A stretch of DNA of 64,000 bases from Micromonospora luteifusca (GCF_016907275.1 NZ_JAFBBP010000001.1:1240001-1304000); one strand, 5' to 3'. Counted from the stretch's first letter, positions 26,295 through 35,444 are shown. Made by a program: numbers and translations. Notes: generated by a model not told the origin, from the letters alone.

Positions 26295-27473
26295 TCAGGT
26301 GAGCGTGTCGAGTGCGTGGGCGAGGTCGGCGCGCAGGTCTTCGGGGTCCTCCAGGCCGACCGAGAGTCGCAGCAGCCCGGCGGCCGGTTTCGCATCGCCG
26401 TCGACGGGTCGGTGGGTCAGCGAGGCGGGGTGCTGGATCAGGGTGTCGACGCCGCCGAGGGACACCGCGTGGGTGATGAGTTGGCAGGCGCCGGCGACGG
26501 CCGCCGCGGCGGGTGCGCCGCCGCGTACCTCGAAGGCGAGCAGGCTGCCGGGTCCGGCCATCTGGCGGCCGACCAGCGCCGCCGGGTCGTGCACCGAGGG
26601 GTGGTGCACCCGGTGTACGGCGGGGTGGTTGGCGAGCCAGCCGGCGAGCTTCTCGGCGGTGGCCTGCTGGGCGCGGACCCGCAGTGGCAATGTTTGCAGG
26701 CCGCGGTGCAGCAGGTAGCCGCCGAGCGGGTGCAGGATCGCGCCGGTGACCGCGCGGACCTGGCGTAGTCGCACGGCCCAGTCGGCGTCGCAGGCGACGA
26801 CGCCGGCGAGCACGTCGCCGTGTCCGCCGATGCTCTTGGTGGCGCTGTGCAGGACGAGGGTGGCGCCATGCCGGGCGGGTTGTTGCAGTACGGGGGTGGC
26901 GACGGTGTTGTCGACCAGCAGCGGGATGTCGCCGGCTGCGGCGGCGAGGGCCGCGATGTCGACCAGGTCGAGGGTGGGGTTGGCAGGCGTCTCGACGATG
27001 ACCAGTGCGGTGTCGGGGCGGATGGCGGCGGCGATCTCGTCGGGGTGCGCCCAGGTGACGGTGGTGCCGAGCAGGCCGGTGGCGAGGACGTGGTCGGTCC
27101 CACCGTAGAGCGGTCGGACGGCGACGACGTGCCGGCGGTCGTTGCGGGCGGCGGCGAGGAGGGTGGCGGTGAGGGCGGCCATTCCGCTGGCGAAGGCGAC
27201 AGCCTGGGCGGTGCCTTCGAGTTCGGCGAGGGCGGTTTCGAAGCGGGCGACGGTGGGGTTCCAGAGCCGTTGGTAGACGGCCCCGCCCTCGGCGGGGAAT
27301 GTGCCGCCGGTGGCGAGTTGCTCGTACGCGGCGCCGCCCTCGTCGACTGAGGGCAGTGGGTTGGTGGTGGACAGGTCGATGGGCGGTACGTGCACGCCGA
27401 GGGTGCGCAGGTCGTCGCGGCCGGCGTGTACGGCTCGGGTGTCCACCGATGTCATGCCGGTAGCGTCGAACAT
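26295..27473 (-). CDS. PLP-dependent trans-sulfuration enzyme (cystathionine gamma-lyase/synthase type)
   Basis: 392 residues from ATG 27473 (ATG 27455 is possible). Fold type I PLP enzyme of the Cys/Met metabolism family: cofactor-contact region AVAFASGMAALTATLLAA, RPLYGGTDHVLA, the Asp of IPLLVDNTVATPVLQQP and the Schiff-base Lys in VLHSATKSIGGHGDVLAG, and the substrate-binding HAVSLGGVDTLIQHPAS. Methionine gamma-lyases carry Cys in the LYGCT position; here it is Gly, so a cystathionine gamma-lyase or synthase, or another member, is more likely. It is divergent from an Lrp/AsnC regulator, as is common for amino acid catabolic enzymes. Confidence 0.88.
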   Translation of the reverse strand: MFDATGMTSVDTRAVHAGRDDLRTLGVHVPPIDLSTTNPLPSVDEGGAAYEQLATGGTFPAEGGAVYQRLWNPTVARFETALAELEGTAQAVAFASGMAALTATLLAAARNDRRHVVAVRPLYGGTDHVLATGLLGTTVTWAHPDEIAAAIRPDTALVIVETPANPTLDLVDIAALAAAAGDIPLLVDNTVATPVLQQPARHGATLVLHSATKSIGGHGDVLAGVVACDADWAVRLRQVRAVTGAILHPLGGYLLHRGLQTLPLRVRAQQATAEKLAGWLANHPAVHRVHHPSVHDPAALVGRQMAGPGSLLAFEVRGGAPAAAAVAGACQLITHAVSLGGVDTLIQHPASLTHRPVDGDAKPAAGLLRLSVGLEDPEDLRADLAHALDTLT

Positions 27474-27556
27474 CTTCCGGCCAGCGGGCAATGGGTTGGC
27501 AGATGATTCTGCCGATGGGCCTGGTTTCGTTGAGGGATTCGGGCAAGGATGGCTGG

Positions 27557-28036
27557 ATGCCCCCTGAGCCGAATGATGTGCGGCCGTTTCCGGCCCTGGA
27601 CGAGGTGGACCGCGCAATCCTGACCGAGCTGGCCGCGGATGGCCGGCTGCCGAACAACGCTCTCGCCGAGCGGGTGGGCGTGGCACCGTCGACGTGCCTG
27701 ACCCGTACCCGGGCGCTGCGGGAGCGTGGCGCGATCCGCGGTTTTCACGCGGAGGTGGATCCGGCCGCGCTGGGACTGCCGTTGCAGGCGTTGGTGTCGG
27801 TGCGGTTGACCGCGCACGAGCGGGCGGCGGTGGACGCGTTCCGGGCCCGGTCGGTGCGCCTGCCCGGGGTGGTCTCGGTGTTCCACGTGGCCGGTGCGGA
27901 GGATTACGTGCTGCACGTGCGGGCGGCGTCGGGCGACGCGTTGCGTGACTTCGTGCTGGATCATCTGGCGGTCGATCCGGTGGTGCAGCACACCCAGACC
28001 AGTCTGATCTTCGAGCAGGCTCGTGGGATGGGCTGA
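27557..28036 (+). CDS. Lrp/AsnC family transcriptional regulator
   Basis: 159 residues from ATG 27557, preceded by AAGGA. The N-terminal HTH is LDEVDRAILTELAADGRLPN with recognition helix LAERVGVAPSTCLTRTRAL; the C-terminal RAM (ligand-binding) domain includes VVSVFHVAGAEDYVLHVRA and QHTQTSLIFEQ. Members form octamers that sense amino acids. The divergent trans-sulfuration enzyme 83 bases away is the probable target, and the intervening bases the probable operator. No further operon partner is clear. Confidence 0.92.
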   Translation: MPPEPNDVRPFPALDEVDRAILTELAADGRLPNNALAERVGVAPSTCLTRTRALRERGAIRGFHAEVDPAALGLPLQALVSVRLTAHERAAVDAFRARSVRLPGVVSVFHVAGAEDYVLHVRAASGDALRDFVLDHLAVDPVVQHTQTSLIFEQARGMG

Positions 28037-28113
28037 GCGGTGACAGGGGTGAATCAACCGACAGATGCCGGCCAAGCGGAACAAATCCGGTCGACAGCGG
28101 GTTGGCTGAGCGT

Positions 28114-29124
28114 GTGATCACCGTACCGTTGTCTGTTCTTGATCTTGCTCCGGTCGCCAAGGCCACCACTGTCGGCGCGGCCCTGGAAGCCACCACCGAG
28201 CTGGCCCGCCGCACCGAGGAGCTGGGCTACCACCGGTTCTGGGTGGCCGAGCACCACAACATGCCGGCGATCGCCAGCTCCGCCCCCGCGGTGCTGCTGG
28301 CGCACCTGGCGGCGAACACGTCGACCATCCGGCTCGGGTCGGGCGGGGTGATGCTGCCCAACCACGCGCCGCTGGTGGTGGCCGAGCAGTTCGGCACCCT
28401 GGAGGCGCTGCACCCTGGTCGGATCGACCTGGGCATCGGGCGGGCGCCGGGCACCGACCAGGTGACCGCGCTGGCGTTGCGGCGCACCATGGAGGGCCTG
28501 TCGGCGGAGGGTTTCCCCCGCGAGCTGGCGGACCTGATGAACTACTTCAGCGGGGAACGGCCGGGGCAGATCATCGCCACGCCGGGTCGCGGTGAGCAGC
28601 CCGCCGTGTGGCTGCTGGGTTCCAGCGGTTTCAGCGCCCAGCTCGCCGGTCTGCTCGGTCTGCCGTTCTCGTTCGCGCACCACTTCAGCTCGGCGAACAC
28701 CCTGCCGGCGCTGGCCCTGTACCGGCAGAACTTCCGGCCGTCGCAGTGGTTGGACAAGCCGTACGCGATGGTGGCGGTCAACGCGGTGTGCGCGGACACC
28801 GACGAGCGCGCCGAGTGGTTGGCGGGGCCGAGCGCCCTGTCGTTCCTGAAGCTGCGTTCCGGCCGACCGGAGCCGCTGTCGACGCCCGACGAGGCGGCGG
28901 CGTACCCGTACTCCGAGATCGAGCGGGAGTTCGTGCTGCAGCGCCGCGACGGTCAGGCGATGGGTTCACCGGAGACGGTGCGCCGGCAGCTGACCGAGCT
29001 GGTGGAGCGCACCGGCGCGGACGAGCTGATGCTCACCACGCTCGTGTACGACGTGCAGGACCGGGTGCGGTCGTACGAGTTGATTGCCGAGCAGGTGGCG
29101 GGCGGTCTGCGCCAGCGGGCGTGA
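28114..29124 (+). CDS. LLM-class flavin-dependent monooxygenase (luciferase-like)
   Basis: 336 residues from GTG 28114 (TTG 28102 also in frame). Bacterial luciferase-like TIM barrel with VPLSVLDLAPVAKATT, FWVAEHHNMPAIASSAPAVL, RLGSGGVMLPNHAPLVVAEQ, GRIDLGIGRAPGTDQ and GSSGFSAQLAGLLGLPFSFA. These match the group 1 proteins (YhbW-like) that use FMNH2 or F420; several members are F420-dependent but the cofactor cannot be told here. It is followed by two nested hairpins shared with the convergent lyase gene. Confidence 0.9.
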   Translation: MITVPLSVLDLAPVAKATTVGAALEATTELARRTEELGYHRFWVAEHHNMPAIASSAPAVLLAHLAANTSTIRLGSGGVMLPNHAPLVVAEQFGTLEALHPGRIDLGIGRAPGTDQVTALALRRTMEGLSAEGFPRELADLMNYFSGERPGQIIATPGRGEQPAVWLLGSSGFSAQLAGLLGLPFSFAHHFSSANTLPALALYRQNFRPSQWLDKPYAMVAVNAVCADTDERAEWLAGPSALSFLKLRSGRPEPLSTPDEAAAYPYSEIEREFVLQRRDGQAMGSPETVRRQLTELVERTGADELMLTTLVYDVQDRVRSYELIAEQVAGGLRQRA

Positions 29125-29193
29125 AACACGATCTTCACGTCAGCGTCACCCCGCCGACCCCGACGGAGCCTAATGTTGGTGCCGGTGGTGGTA

Positions 29194-29281
29194 CGGCATT
29201 CCCGGTCGGGACGGGTTGGGAATGCCGCGGTGTGGCGCACCGGGCCGGAGCTGAGCGGATTCCGCGGCTGCGGCCCGGTGC
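29194..29281. terminator. Two hairpins between convergent genes
   Basis: First, CGGCATTCCC (29194-29203) with GGGAATGCCG (29218-29227), 10 bp perfect. Second, GCACCGGGCCG (29237-29247) with CGGCCCGGTGC (29271-29281), 11 bp perfect. They lie between the flavin monooxygenase stop at 29124 and the lyase stop at 29325, one serving each direction. Confidence 0.75.
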
Positions 29282-29324
29282 CTGCCACCCTAGGCGACCC
29301 CGGTCGGGACCGCCAGGGGTCAGA

Positions 29325-31586
29325 TCAACGTAGGTAGATGTTCGGAGTGGGCGGGTTGGCCATTCCGTCGCCGATGAAGAACCCCGGGTGTGGCGGCTGG
29401 TTGTAGGCGGTGTTCTGCCACGCGATCGCCACCCGATACTGCGGGTCGTGCATCAGGGTGTGGATCCGGGTGCTGGTCGGGGTGGGCGTGCTGTAGATGC
29501 GCAGGGCCCGACTGTCGGTGGTTCGCCAGATCACCTCCTCACGCCAGTCACCCAGGATGTCGCCCGAGAGCGCCGGCGTGGACTTGGTGCCGTTGTTCGA
29601 CGCCACCGAACTGCCGGTGAGCAACCGGGTCTCGCCGCCGGTGCCGTACTTGTCGACTGCCGTGCCGTCGAGCAGCTCCCGCACCGGGTCGCCGTCCCAC
29701 CAGGCGAGGAAGTTTGCCGACGACGGCTTGCGGCCGATGTTCTGCCCTCTGGTGTTGGCCAGCCCGGCGACCGCTGACGACCAGGACTCCGCACCCGGGC
29801 TGCCCGCCCAGATGTCCGCGGAGACACCCCGGCCGTTGTCGCCGGAAGCCGGCGTGGACCAGAGGATCTGACCGGTACGGGCGTCGGCGAACCAGGAGCT
29901 GGGCTTGCTGGCGTCCTCGTCGACCTTGAACACCTCCAGGCCGGCGCGACCCGGGTCGAGGTCCCCCACGTGCAGGGCGTCGCCGTGCCCGTTGCCCGTC
30001 GAGTAGAGCAGGCGGCCGTTGTCGTCGATGGTGGCGGCGCCGTAGACGATCTCCTGGCGGCCGTCACCGTCGACGTCGGCGACGGAGAGCTGGTGGTTGC
30101 CCTGACCGGCGGCGGCGCCGTTGCCGGAGGCGTTCGAGTCGAACGTCCAGCGCTTGGTCAGGGTGCCGTTGCGGAAGTCCCAGGCCGCGACCACCGCACG
30201 GGTGTAGTAGCCCCGGGCCATGATCAGCGAGGGGCGTTGCCCGTCGAGGTACGCGGTGCCGGCGAGGAACCGGTCCACCCGGTTGCCGTACGAGTCACCC
30301 CAGGACGACACGGTGCCGCGCGGCGGGTCGTAGTTGACGGTGGAGAGCACCGCGCCGGTCTGACCGTTGAACATGGTCAGGTACTCCGGGCCGGACAGCA
30401 CATAGCCGCTGGAGTTGCGGTGGTCCGCCGACGACGAGCCGATGAGCTGACCGGTGCCGGAGCGGGTGCCGTCGGCGGTCTTCATGGCCACCTCGGCGCG
30501 ACCGTCGCCGTCGTAGTCGTACACCTGGAACTGGGTGTAGTGGGCTCCGGCGCGGATGTTGCGGCCCAGGTCGATCCGCCACAGCCGACTGCCGGTCAGG
30601 GTGTACGCGTCGACGTAGACGTTCCCGGTGTAGCCGGACTGGGAGTTGTCCTTGGCGTTCGACGGGTCCCACTTGAGCACGATCTCGTAGCTGCCGTCGC
30701 CGTTGAGATCGCCGACGGAGGCGTCGCTGGCGCTGTAGGAGTAGCTCTCGCCGCTCGGGGTGCTCCCCCCGGCCGGCACCTGCAACGGCACGTCCAGGTA
30801 GCCCGCGCCGAACTGCAACGCCGGCGCCGACGCCGCCTGCTCGGCGCCGCCGACCACGGCCCGCACGGTGTACGCCGAGCCGGCCGCCGCCCCGCTGTCG
30901 AGGTAGCTGGTGGCGCCGGTGATCGGGCTGGCGTTGACCCTGGTGGAGCCCCGGTAGAGGTGGAACGCGACCCCGGAGGTTTCGGTGCCGAGGAGCCGCC
31001 AGGAGACCAGGTTGCCGTTGCCGGAACGGACGCTGATCAGCCCTCGGTCCAGGTTCTCCATCTGCTTCGCCCCCGACGGAGGAGGCGTGGTTGGCGGCGG
31101 GGTGGTGGTCGGTGGCGTGGTCGTCGGCGGGGTGGTCGTCGGTGGCGGGGTGGTCGGGCCGTCGGTGGACGGGGCGCCGGTGCAGGTGGTCCCGTTGAGC
31201 GCGAGGCTGGACGGCACCGGGTTGGTGCCGGTCCACGACCCGTTGAAGCCGAACGCGGCGGTGCCGTTGGTGGCGATCGTGGCGTTGTAGTCGACGTTGC
31301 GCGCCGTGACCTGGGCACCGGCCTGGGTGACAACGGCGTTCCACGCCTGGGTGACCTGCTGGCCCGCCGCGTACGACCAGGTGAGGGCCCACCCGTTGAC
31401 CGGGTCGCCGAGGTTGGTGACGGTGACGTTGGCGCCGAAGCCGCCCTGCCACTGATTGGTGATCTGATAGTCGACCCGGCAGCCGACGGCGGCGGCCGAG
31501 GCGACGACCGTGCCGAGGGTGCCGGCCACGACGGCGGCGGCCGTCGTACCCGCGAGCAGGATCAGCCGATGTCTGGACGGGTGCAT
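29325..31586 (-). CDS. Secreted rhamnogalacturonan lyase (PL11 type) with N-terminal CBM2
   Basis: 753 residues from ATG 31586 with GGAGG upstream. A signal peptide (MHPSRHRLILLAGTTAAAVV, cleaved near 33) precedes a family 2 carbohydrate-binding module (about 35-135) bounded by two Cys and carrying the surface Trp residues of NQWQGGF, GWALTWSY and GSWTGTNP. A Pro/Thr linker (about 140-170) leads to an FnIII-like segment and the PL11 catalytic propeller (from about 265) with FG-GAP-like calcium sites DLNGDGSYEI, DYDGDGRAEV and DVDGDGRQEI. It cleaves the rhamnogalacturonan I backbone of pectin outside the cell; the CBM2 would bind cellulose in plant walls. Monocistronic, with a 265-base gap to the divergent decarboxylase. 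Confidence 0.93.
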   Translation of the reverse strand: MHPSRHRLILLAGTTAAAVVAGTLGTVVASAAAVGCRVDYQITNQWQGGFGANVTVTNLGDPVNGWALTWSYAAGQQVTQAWNAVVTQAGAQVTARNVDYNATIATNGTAAFGFNGSWTGTNPVPSSLALNGTTCTGAPSTDGPTTPPPTTTPPTTTPPTTTPPPTTPPPSGAKQMENLDRGLISVRSGNGNLVSWRLLGTETSGVAFHLYRGSTRVNASPITGATSYLDSGAAAGSAYTVRAVVGGAEQAASAPALQFGAGYLDVPLQVPAGGSTPSGESYSYSASDASVGDLNGDGSYEIVLKWDPSNAKDNSQSGYTGNVYVDAYTLTGSRLWRIDLGRNIRAGAHYTQFQVYDYDGDGRAEVAMKTADGTRSGTGQLIGSSSADHRNSSGYVLSGPEYLTMFNGQTGAVLSTVNYDPPRGTVSSWGDSYGNRVDRFLAGTAYLDGQRPSLIMARGYYTRAVVAAWDFRNGTLTKRWTFDSNASGNGAAAGQGNHQLSVADVDGDGRQEIVYGAATIDDNGRLLYSTGNGHGDALHVGDLDPGRAGLEVFKVDEDASKPSSWFADARTGQILWSTPASGDNGRGVSADIWAGSPGAESWSSAVAGLANTRGQNIGRKPSSANFLAWWDGDPVRELLDGTAVDKYGTGGETRLLTGSSVASNNGTKSTPALSGDILGDWREEVIWRTTDSRALRIYSTPTPTSTRIHTLMHDPQYRVAIAWQNTAYNQPPHPGFFIGDGMANPPTPNIYLR

Positions 31587-31851
31587 GGGACTGCCTCCGG
31601 GGATCCGCTGGTGATCGCCGCGGCCCACGCGCCCTGCCCGGGAAGCACAGTGGACTCGCCCCGCCACCACGGCGGCGGACGGCGATCTGATCGGGGGTGT
31701 ACGCCCTGGAACTCACGGATCCGACTCACCGCGCATCGTAAGGCAAGCGTTTTCCAGGGCGCAACATCGATGGTCGTCATACTCAGCGGACGCCCGGTCT
31801 CGCCTCGGCCCGATCTGATGGTGGTGGCGCCTGGTCTTGCCTCGACGATCG

Positions 31852-33312
31852 ATGCCTGATCAACTCGTTCGGGTGAGCGCCCCCCACATGGACCCTGCCG
31901 AGTTCCGTCGCGCCGGCCACGCCGTCGTCGACTGGATCGCCGACTACTGGACGACGCTCGAGCAACGACCGGTCGCCCCGGCCGACCCGCCGGGCACGGT
32001 GACCGCCGCCCTGCCCGCCGCGCCGCCCACCGCCGGAGGCGAACCCGTCGAGGCGGTCCTCGCCGACCTGGACTCGATCGTCCTACCCGGCCTGACCCAC
32101 TGGCAGCACCCCGGCTTCTTCGGCTACTTCCCGGCCAACACCTCCGGCCCGAGCGTGCTCGGCGACCTGGTCAGCTCCGGGCTCGGCGTACAGGGCATGC
32201 TCTGGGCCACCAGCCCGGCCTGCACCGAACTGGAAACGGTGCTGATGGACTGGCTGGCCCAACTGATGGACCTGCCGCAGCGGTTCCACTCGACCGGCGC
32301 CGGCGGCGGGGTCATCCAGGACTCGGCGTCCTCGGCGACCCTGGTGGCCACCCTGGCCGCGCTGCACCGCGCCAGCGGGGGTCGCTGGCGCGACACCGGC
32401 ATCGACCGGCGCTACCGCGCGTACACCTCCATCCACGGGCACTCCTCCATCGAGAAGGCCGCAAGGATCGCCGGGCTGGGTGCCGACGGGGTCCGGCCGA
32501 TCCAGGTGGACCCGGACACCCAGGCACTGCTGCCGGACGCTCTACGCGCGGCGATCAAGGCCGACCTCGCCGCCGGGGACGTACCCGCCATCGTGGTGGC
32601 GACCATCGGCACCACCTCCACCACCGCCGTCGACCCGCTGCCGGAAATCGGGGCGATCTGCGCCGAGTACGGGATCTGGCTGCACGTCGACGCCGCGTAC
32701 GCGGGCGCTGCCGCCGTCTGCCCCGAGCTGCGGTGGTCGCACGCCGGCCTGGAGTACGCCGACTCGTACTGCTTCGACCCCCACAAGTGGCTGCTCACCG
32801 GCTTCGACTGCGACGCGTTCTGGGTGGCCGACCGCGCCGAGCTGATCGAAGCGCTGACCGTACTGCCGGAATTCCTGCGCAACGCGGCCTCCGAGTCCGG
32901 TGCGGTGATCGACTACCGGGACTGGCAGGTGCCGCTGGGCCGGCGCTTCCGGGCCTTGAAGCTGTGGTTCGTGTTGCGCTGGTACGGCGCCGAAGGGCTG
33001 CGGGCACACATCCGCTCCGGGGTGGCGCTGGCCGGCCGGTTCGCCGAACGGGTCCGCGCCGACGACCGGTTCGAACTGGCGGCGGCACACCCCTTCTCGC
33101 TCGTCTGCTTCCGACTGCGCGCCGACGACGACGTCAACGCGGCACTGCTCGCCGGAGTGAACAGCACCGGGCGGGTGCACCTGACGCACACCCGGGTCGC
33201 CGGTCGTTACACGCTGCGACTGGCGGTTGGCTCGCCACAAACGACCGAGGTACACATCGACGAGGCCTGGGCACTGCTCGCCAACACGGCCAAAGACCTC
33301 CTCACCCCCTGA
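31852..33312 (+). CDS. PLP-dependent aromatic-L-amino-acid/glutamate decarboxylase family
   Basis: 486 residues from ATG 31852 (GTG 31873 also possible). Group II PLP decarboxylase: N-terminal FRRAGHAVVDWIADYWTTLE, HWQHPGFFGYFPANTS, the cofactor His region YTSIHGHSSIEKAARIAG, Asp in WLHVDAAYAGAAAVCPE and the Schiff-base Lys 312 in FDPHKWLLTGFDCDAFWV. HxxFxGYxP and the order of motifs fit the aromatic amino acid decarboxylases (Phe, Tyr, Trp or DOPA) better than glutamate enzymes. The product amine is unknown and no biosynthetic partners are adjacent. Confidence 0.9.
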   Translation: MPDQLVRVSAPHMDPAEFRRAGHAVVDWIADYWTTLEQRPVAPADPPGTVTAALPAAPPTAGGEPVEAVLADLDSIVLPGLTHWQHPGFFGYFPANTSGPSVLGDLVSSGLGVQGMLWATSPACTELETVLMDWLAQLMDLPQRFHSTGAGGGVIQDSASSATLVATLAALHRASGGRWRDTGIDRRYRAYTSIHGHSSIEKAARIAGLGADGVRPIQVDPDTQALLPDALRAAIKADLAAGDVPAIVVATIGTTSTTAVDPLPEIGAICAEYGIWLHVDAAYAGAAAVCPELRWSHAGLEYADSYCFDPHKWLLTGFDCDAFWVADRAELIEALTVLPEFLRNAASESGAVIDYRDWQVPLGRRFRALKLWFVLRWYGAEGLRAHIRSGVALAGRFAERVRADDRFELAAAHPFSLVCFRLRADDDVNAALLAGVNSTGRVHLTHTRVAGRYTLRLAVGSPQTTEVHIDEAWALLANTAKDLLTP

Positions 33313-33344
33313 CCTCCCCGCACCCCGCAGCCCGCACCCCGTCC

Positions 33345-33372
33345 GCGACCGCGACCGCGACCGCGACCGCGT
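33345..33372. repeat. Hexanucleotide repeat GCGACC
   Basis: Four to five tandem copies of GCGACC next to the left edge of the palindromic element at 33373. Simple sequence, no coding signal. Confidence 0.8.
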
Positions 33373-33452
33373 CAAGATCCGAGCAACTTCTCCGAAGTTG
33401 CTGCCTCAGACCCGCCGGAGGCAGCAGTTTCCCTGAAGTTGCCCGGATCTTG
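33373..33452. repeat. Palindromic intergenic element, type B (35-10-35)
   Basis: Arms 33373-33407 and 33418-33452 pair at 29 of 35 positions around a 10-base loop. The outer 18 bases (CAAGATCCGAGCAACTTC) are nearly perfect and the inner GCTGCCTC/GAGGCAGC closes the loop. Size and loop length match the type A element although the sequence differs. It lies between the decarboxylase and the convergent TauE/SafE gene and may also end transcription. Confidence 0.85.
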
Positions 33453-33531
33453 GCGCCTCAGATGGACGCGGGCCGCCGAACGGCACGAGCGGACTCACCG
33501 GCAGGCGCGCGGGTTGGGGCCGGCGCGGGGG

Positions 33532-34521
33532 TCAGCGCGGGGTTGGCGTACCCGTTGCCGCCAGCTCGACCGGAGCCGCGACGGCGGGCGCCGCAGCGAG
33601 GTCGTCGGGACCGGCAAGGGAGGCAGAGGCCGAGGCGGAGGTGTTCGCGGCCTCGGCCCGGGCCCGGCGGGTACGACGCAGCGCCCGCACCGCGAGCACC
33701 AGCGCGGCCAGCCAGCCGGCGGCCAGCAGGGCGTACACGGTGGGTCGGGCCGGGCCGTCCAACTCGGCGGAGCGGATCAACGTGCGGGCGTTGGTCAGCA
33801 CGATCACGCCGCCGACCGCCGCGCCGAGCAGTTGAGCGGGCACGATACGCACCAGCCAGGCGGCCAGCGGTGCGGCGATGATCCCGCCGACCAGTAGCGC
33901 GGCGACGGTGGGGAGCAGGAACCCCTCGGTGCCGAGCCCGATCAGGAAGCCGACGCTGGCCGCGCCGGCCACCACGAACTCGGCGGTGTCCACCGAGCCG
34001 ATCACCTTGCGTGGCTCCAACCGGCCGGAGACCAGGAGCGCCGGAGTCGCCACCGGCCCCCACCCGCCGCCGCCGGTTGCGTCGACGAAGCCGGCGACCA
34101 GGCCCAGGGGTCCGAGGAAACGACCACGCAGCCGCCCACCGACCCGATCGGTACGCAGCGGTCGAGCGAAGCGGACCAGCAGGTACGCGCCGATCGTGAA
34201 GAGGATGCCGGCCATCCACGGCGCGGCCGACTCGGTGGAGATCGAGCTGAGCAGGGTGGCACCGGCGAAGGCGCCGATCGCGCCGGGCAGGGCGATGCGG
34301 GTCACCACCGCCCAGTCGACGTTGCCGAACCGCCAGTGCGCGACCCCGGCGGCGAGCGTGGTGCCGATCTCCGCCAGGTGCACCGAGGCCGAGGCGGCGG
34401 CCGGAGCGACCCCGGCGACCAGCAGCAGAGTGGACGAGGTCAGCCCGTACGCCATGCCGAGCGAACCGTCGATCAACTGCGCGGCGAGCCCGACCAGAGC
34501 GAGGATCAGCAGCTTGCGCAC
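33532..34521 (-). CDS. TauE/SafE family sulfite/organosulfonate exporter-like permease
   Basis: 329 residues, GTG start at 34521 with AGGGGG upstream. Eight or so hydrophobic segments in two repeats, each starting with the family's Gly/Ala-rich helix (LAAQLIDGSLGMAYG and LVAGFVDATGGGGWGPVATP). The VDATGGGGWGP motif is the strongest mark of TauE/SafE. Members move sulfite, sulfonates or other small anions. The last 45 residues are a hydrophilic Ala/Ser/Glu tail. It is 200 bases from an Rrf2 regulator on the same strand, upstream of it, which supports a role in sulfur metabolism. Confidence 0.9.
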   Translation of the reverse strand: MRKLLILALVGLAAQLIDGSLGMAYGLTSSTLLLVAGVAPAAASASVHLAEIGTTLAAGVAHWRFGNVDWAVVTRIALPGAIGAFAGATLLSSISTESAAPWMAGILFTIGAYLLVRFARPLRTDRVGGRLRGRFLGPLGLVAGFVDATGGGGWGPVATPALLVSGRLEPRKVIGSVDTAEFVVAGAASVGFLIGLGTEGFLLPTVAALLVGGIIAAPLAAWLVRIVPAQLLGAAVGGVIVLTNARTLIRSAELDGPARPTVYALLAAGWLAALVLAVRALRRTRRARAEAANTSASASASLAGPDDLAAAPAVAAPVELAATGTPTPR

Positions 34522-34722
34522 GAGCGCCCCCTGACTTTTCGATATCTCCTATCGACTTGGTCGACAATGCGCCACGGGACTGCCGGGGTCAAGCACCAGA
34601 TCGGTGGATGGGACGCGCTCGTGCGGCACGCCGCAACAGAAGTCGCCGTCCGGCACGAACCACGCGAGACCGCGAAGCCACCGCGCAGCACTAACGACGC
34701 GAAGCCGCCGAGGGGCAGGCCG

Positions 34723-35187
34723 TCAGATCCAGGCGCGCGGGTCGGCGACCAGCTCGGTGACGCGCGGGGGCATGGTGCCCGCGGCCACGTCGGCGATGCT
34801 GACCAGGTCCAGGATCTCCCGCTCGCTCGCCCGCAACGCGATCCAGACTTCCTGGAGCGCGCGCGCCGGGCCGTGGTAGCCGAGCTGCTCCGGGCGCTGC
34901 CCGCGTACGTGGGCGAGCGGCCCGTCGATCACCCGGATCACCTCGGCGAGGGTGATCTCCTCGGCGGGGCGGGCCAACCAGTATCCGCCCTCCGGACCGC
35001 GCTGGGCGTGCACGATGCCGCCCCGGCGCAACTGGAGCAGGATGCTTTCCAGGAACTTCGGCGGGATTTCCTGGGCACGGGCGATCTGGTCGGCCGTGAC
35101 CGGCCGGCCGCGCCCAGGACCACTGGCCGTCGCGGCAAGCTCAGCGGCCGCGCGGAGGGCGTAGTCGACCCGGGCGGAGAGGCGCAT
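34723..35187 (-). CDS. Rrf2 family regulator without Fe-S cysteines
   Basis: 154 residues, ATG start. Winged helix of the Rrf2 family: MRLSARVDYALRAAAELA, then VTADQIARAQEIPPKFLESI and the wing GIVHAQRGPEGGYWLARPAE, followed by ITLAEVIRVIDGPL. IscR, NsrR and RsrR bind a cluster through three Cys in the region after this; here the protein has no Cys at all, so it resembles CymR-type regulators of cysteine metabolism that sense partner proteins. The TauE/SafE exporter gene just downstream is the obvious candidate target. Confidence 0.9.
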   Translation of the reverse strand: MRLSARVDYALRAAAELAATASGPGRGRPVTADQIARAQEIPPKFLESILLQLRRGGIVHAQRGPEGGYWLARPAEEITLAEVIRVIDGPLAHVRGQRPEQLGYHGPARALQEVWIALRASEREILDLVSIADVAAGTMPPRVTELVADPRAWI

Positions 35188-35444
35188 GCCGGCAAGGTTA
35201 GCCGCTGGTCAGTCGGCCGAGCGGCCGACCCTCGGTCGCCCGGGCACGCATCGATAAGAACTCGCGCCATTCGCGTCCGTTCCGGTCGCCGTCGAGGACC
35301 AGTGAAGTAGCTCATGAACCACCGTTTGGTGGGCGCAAAAATGCCAGCATGGAGCGTCCTTATGCTGGGCGAGGGTACGACTGTCAGACCGCTTGAGCGA
35401 CGCCGGGCAGCATATTGATACACATCGGGGGGAAGGCAAACACG

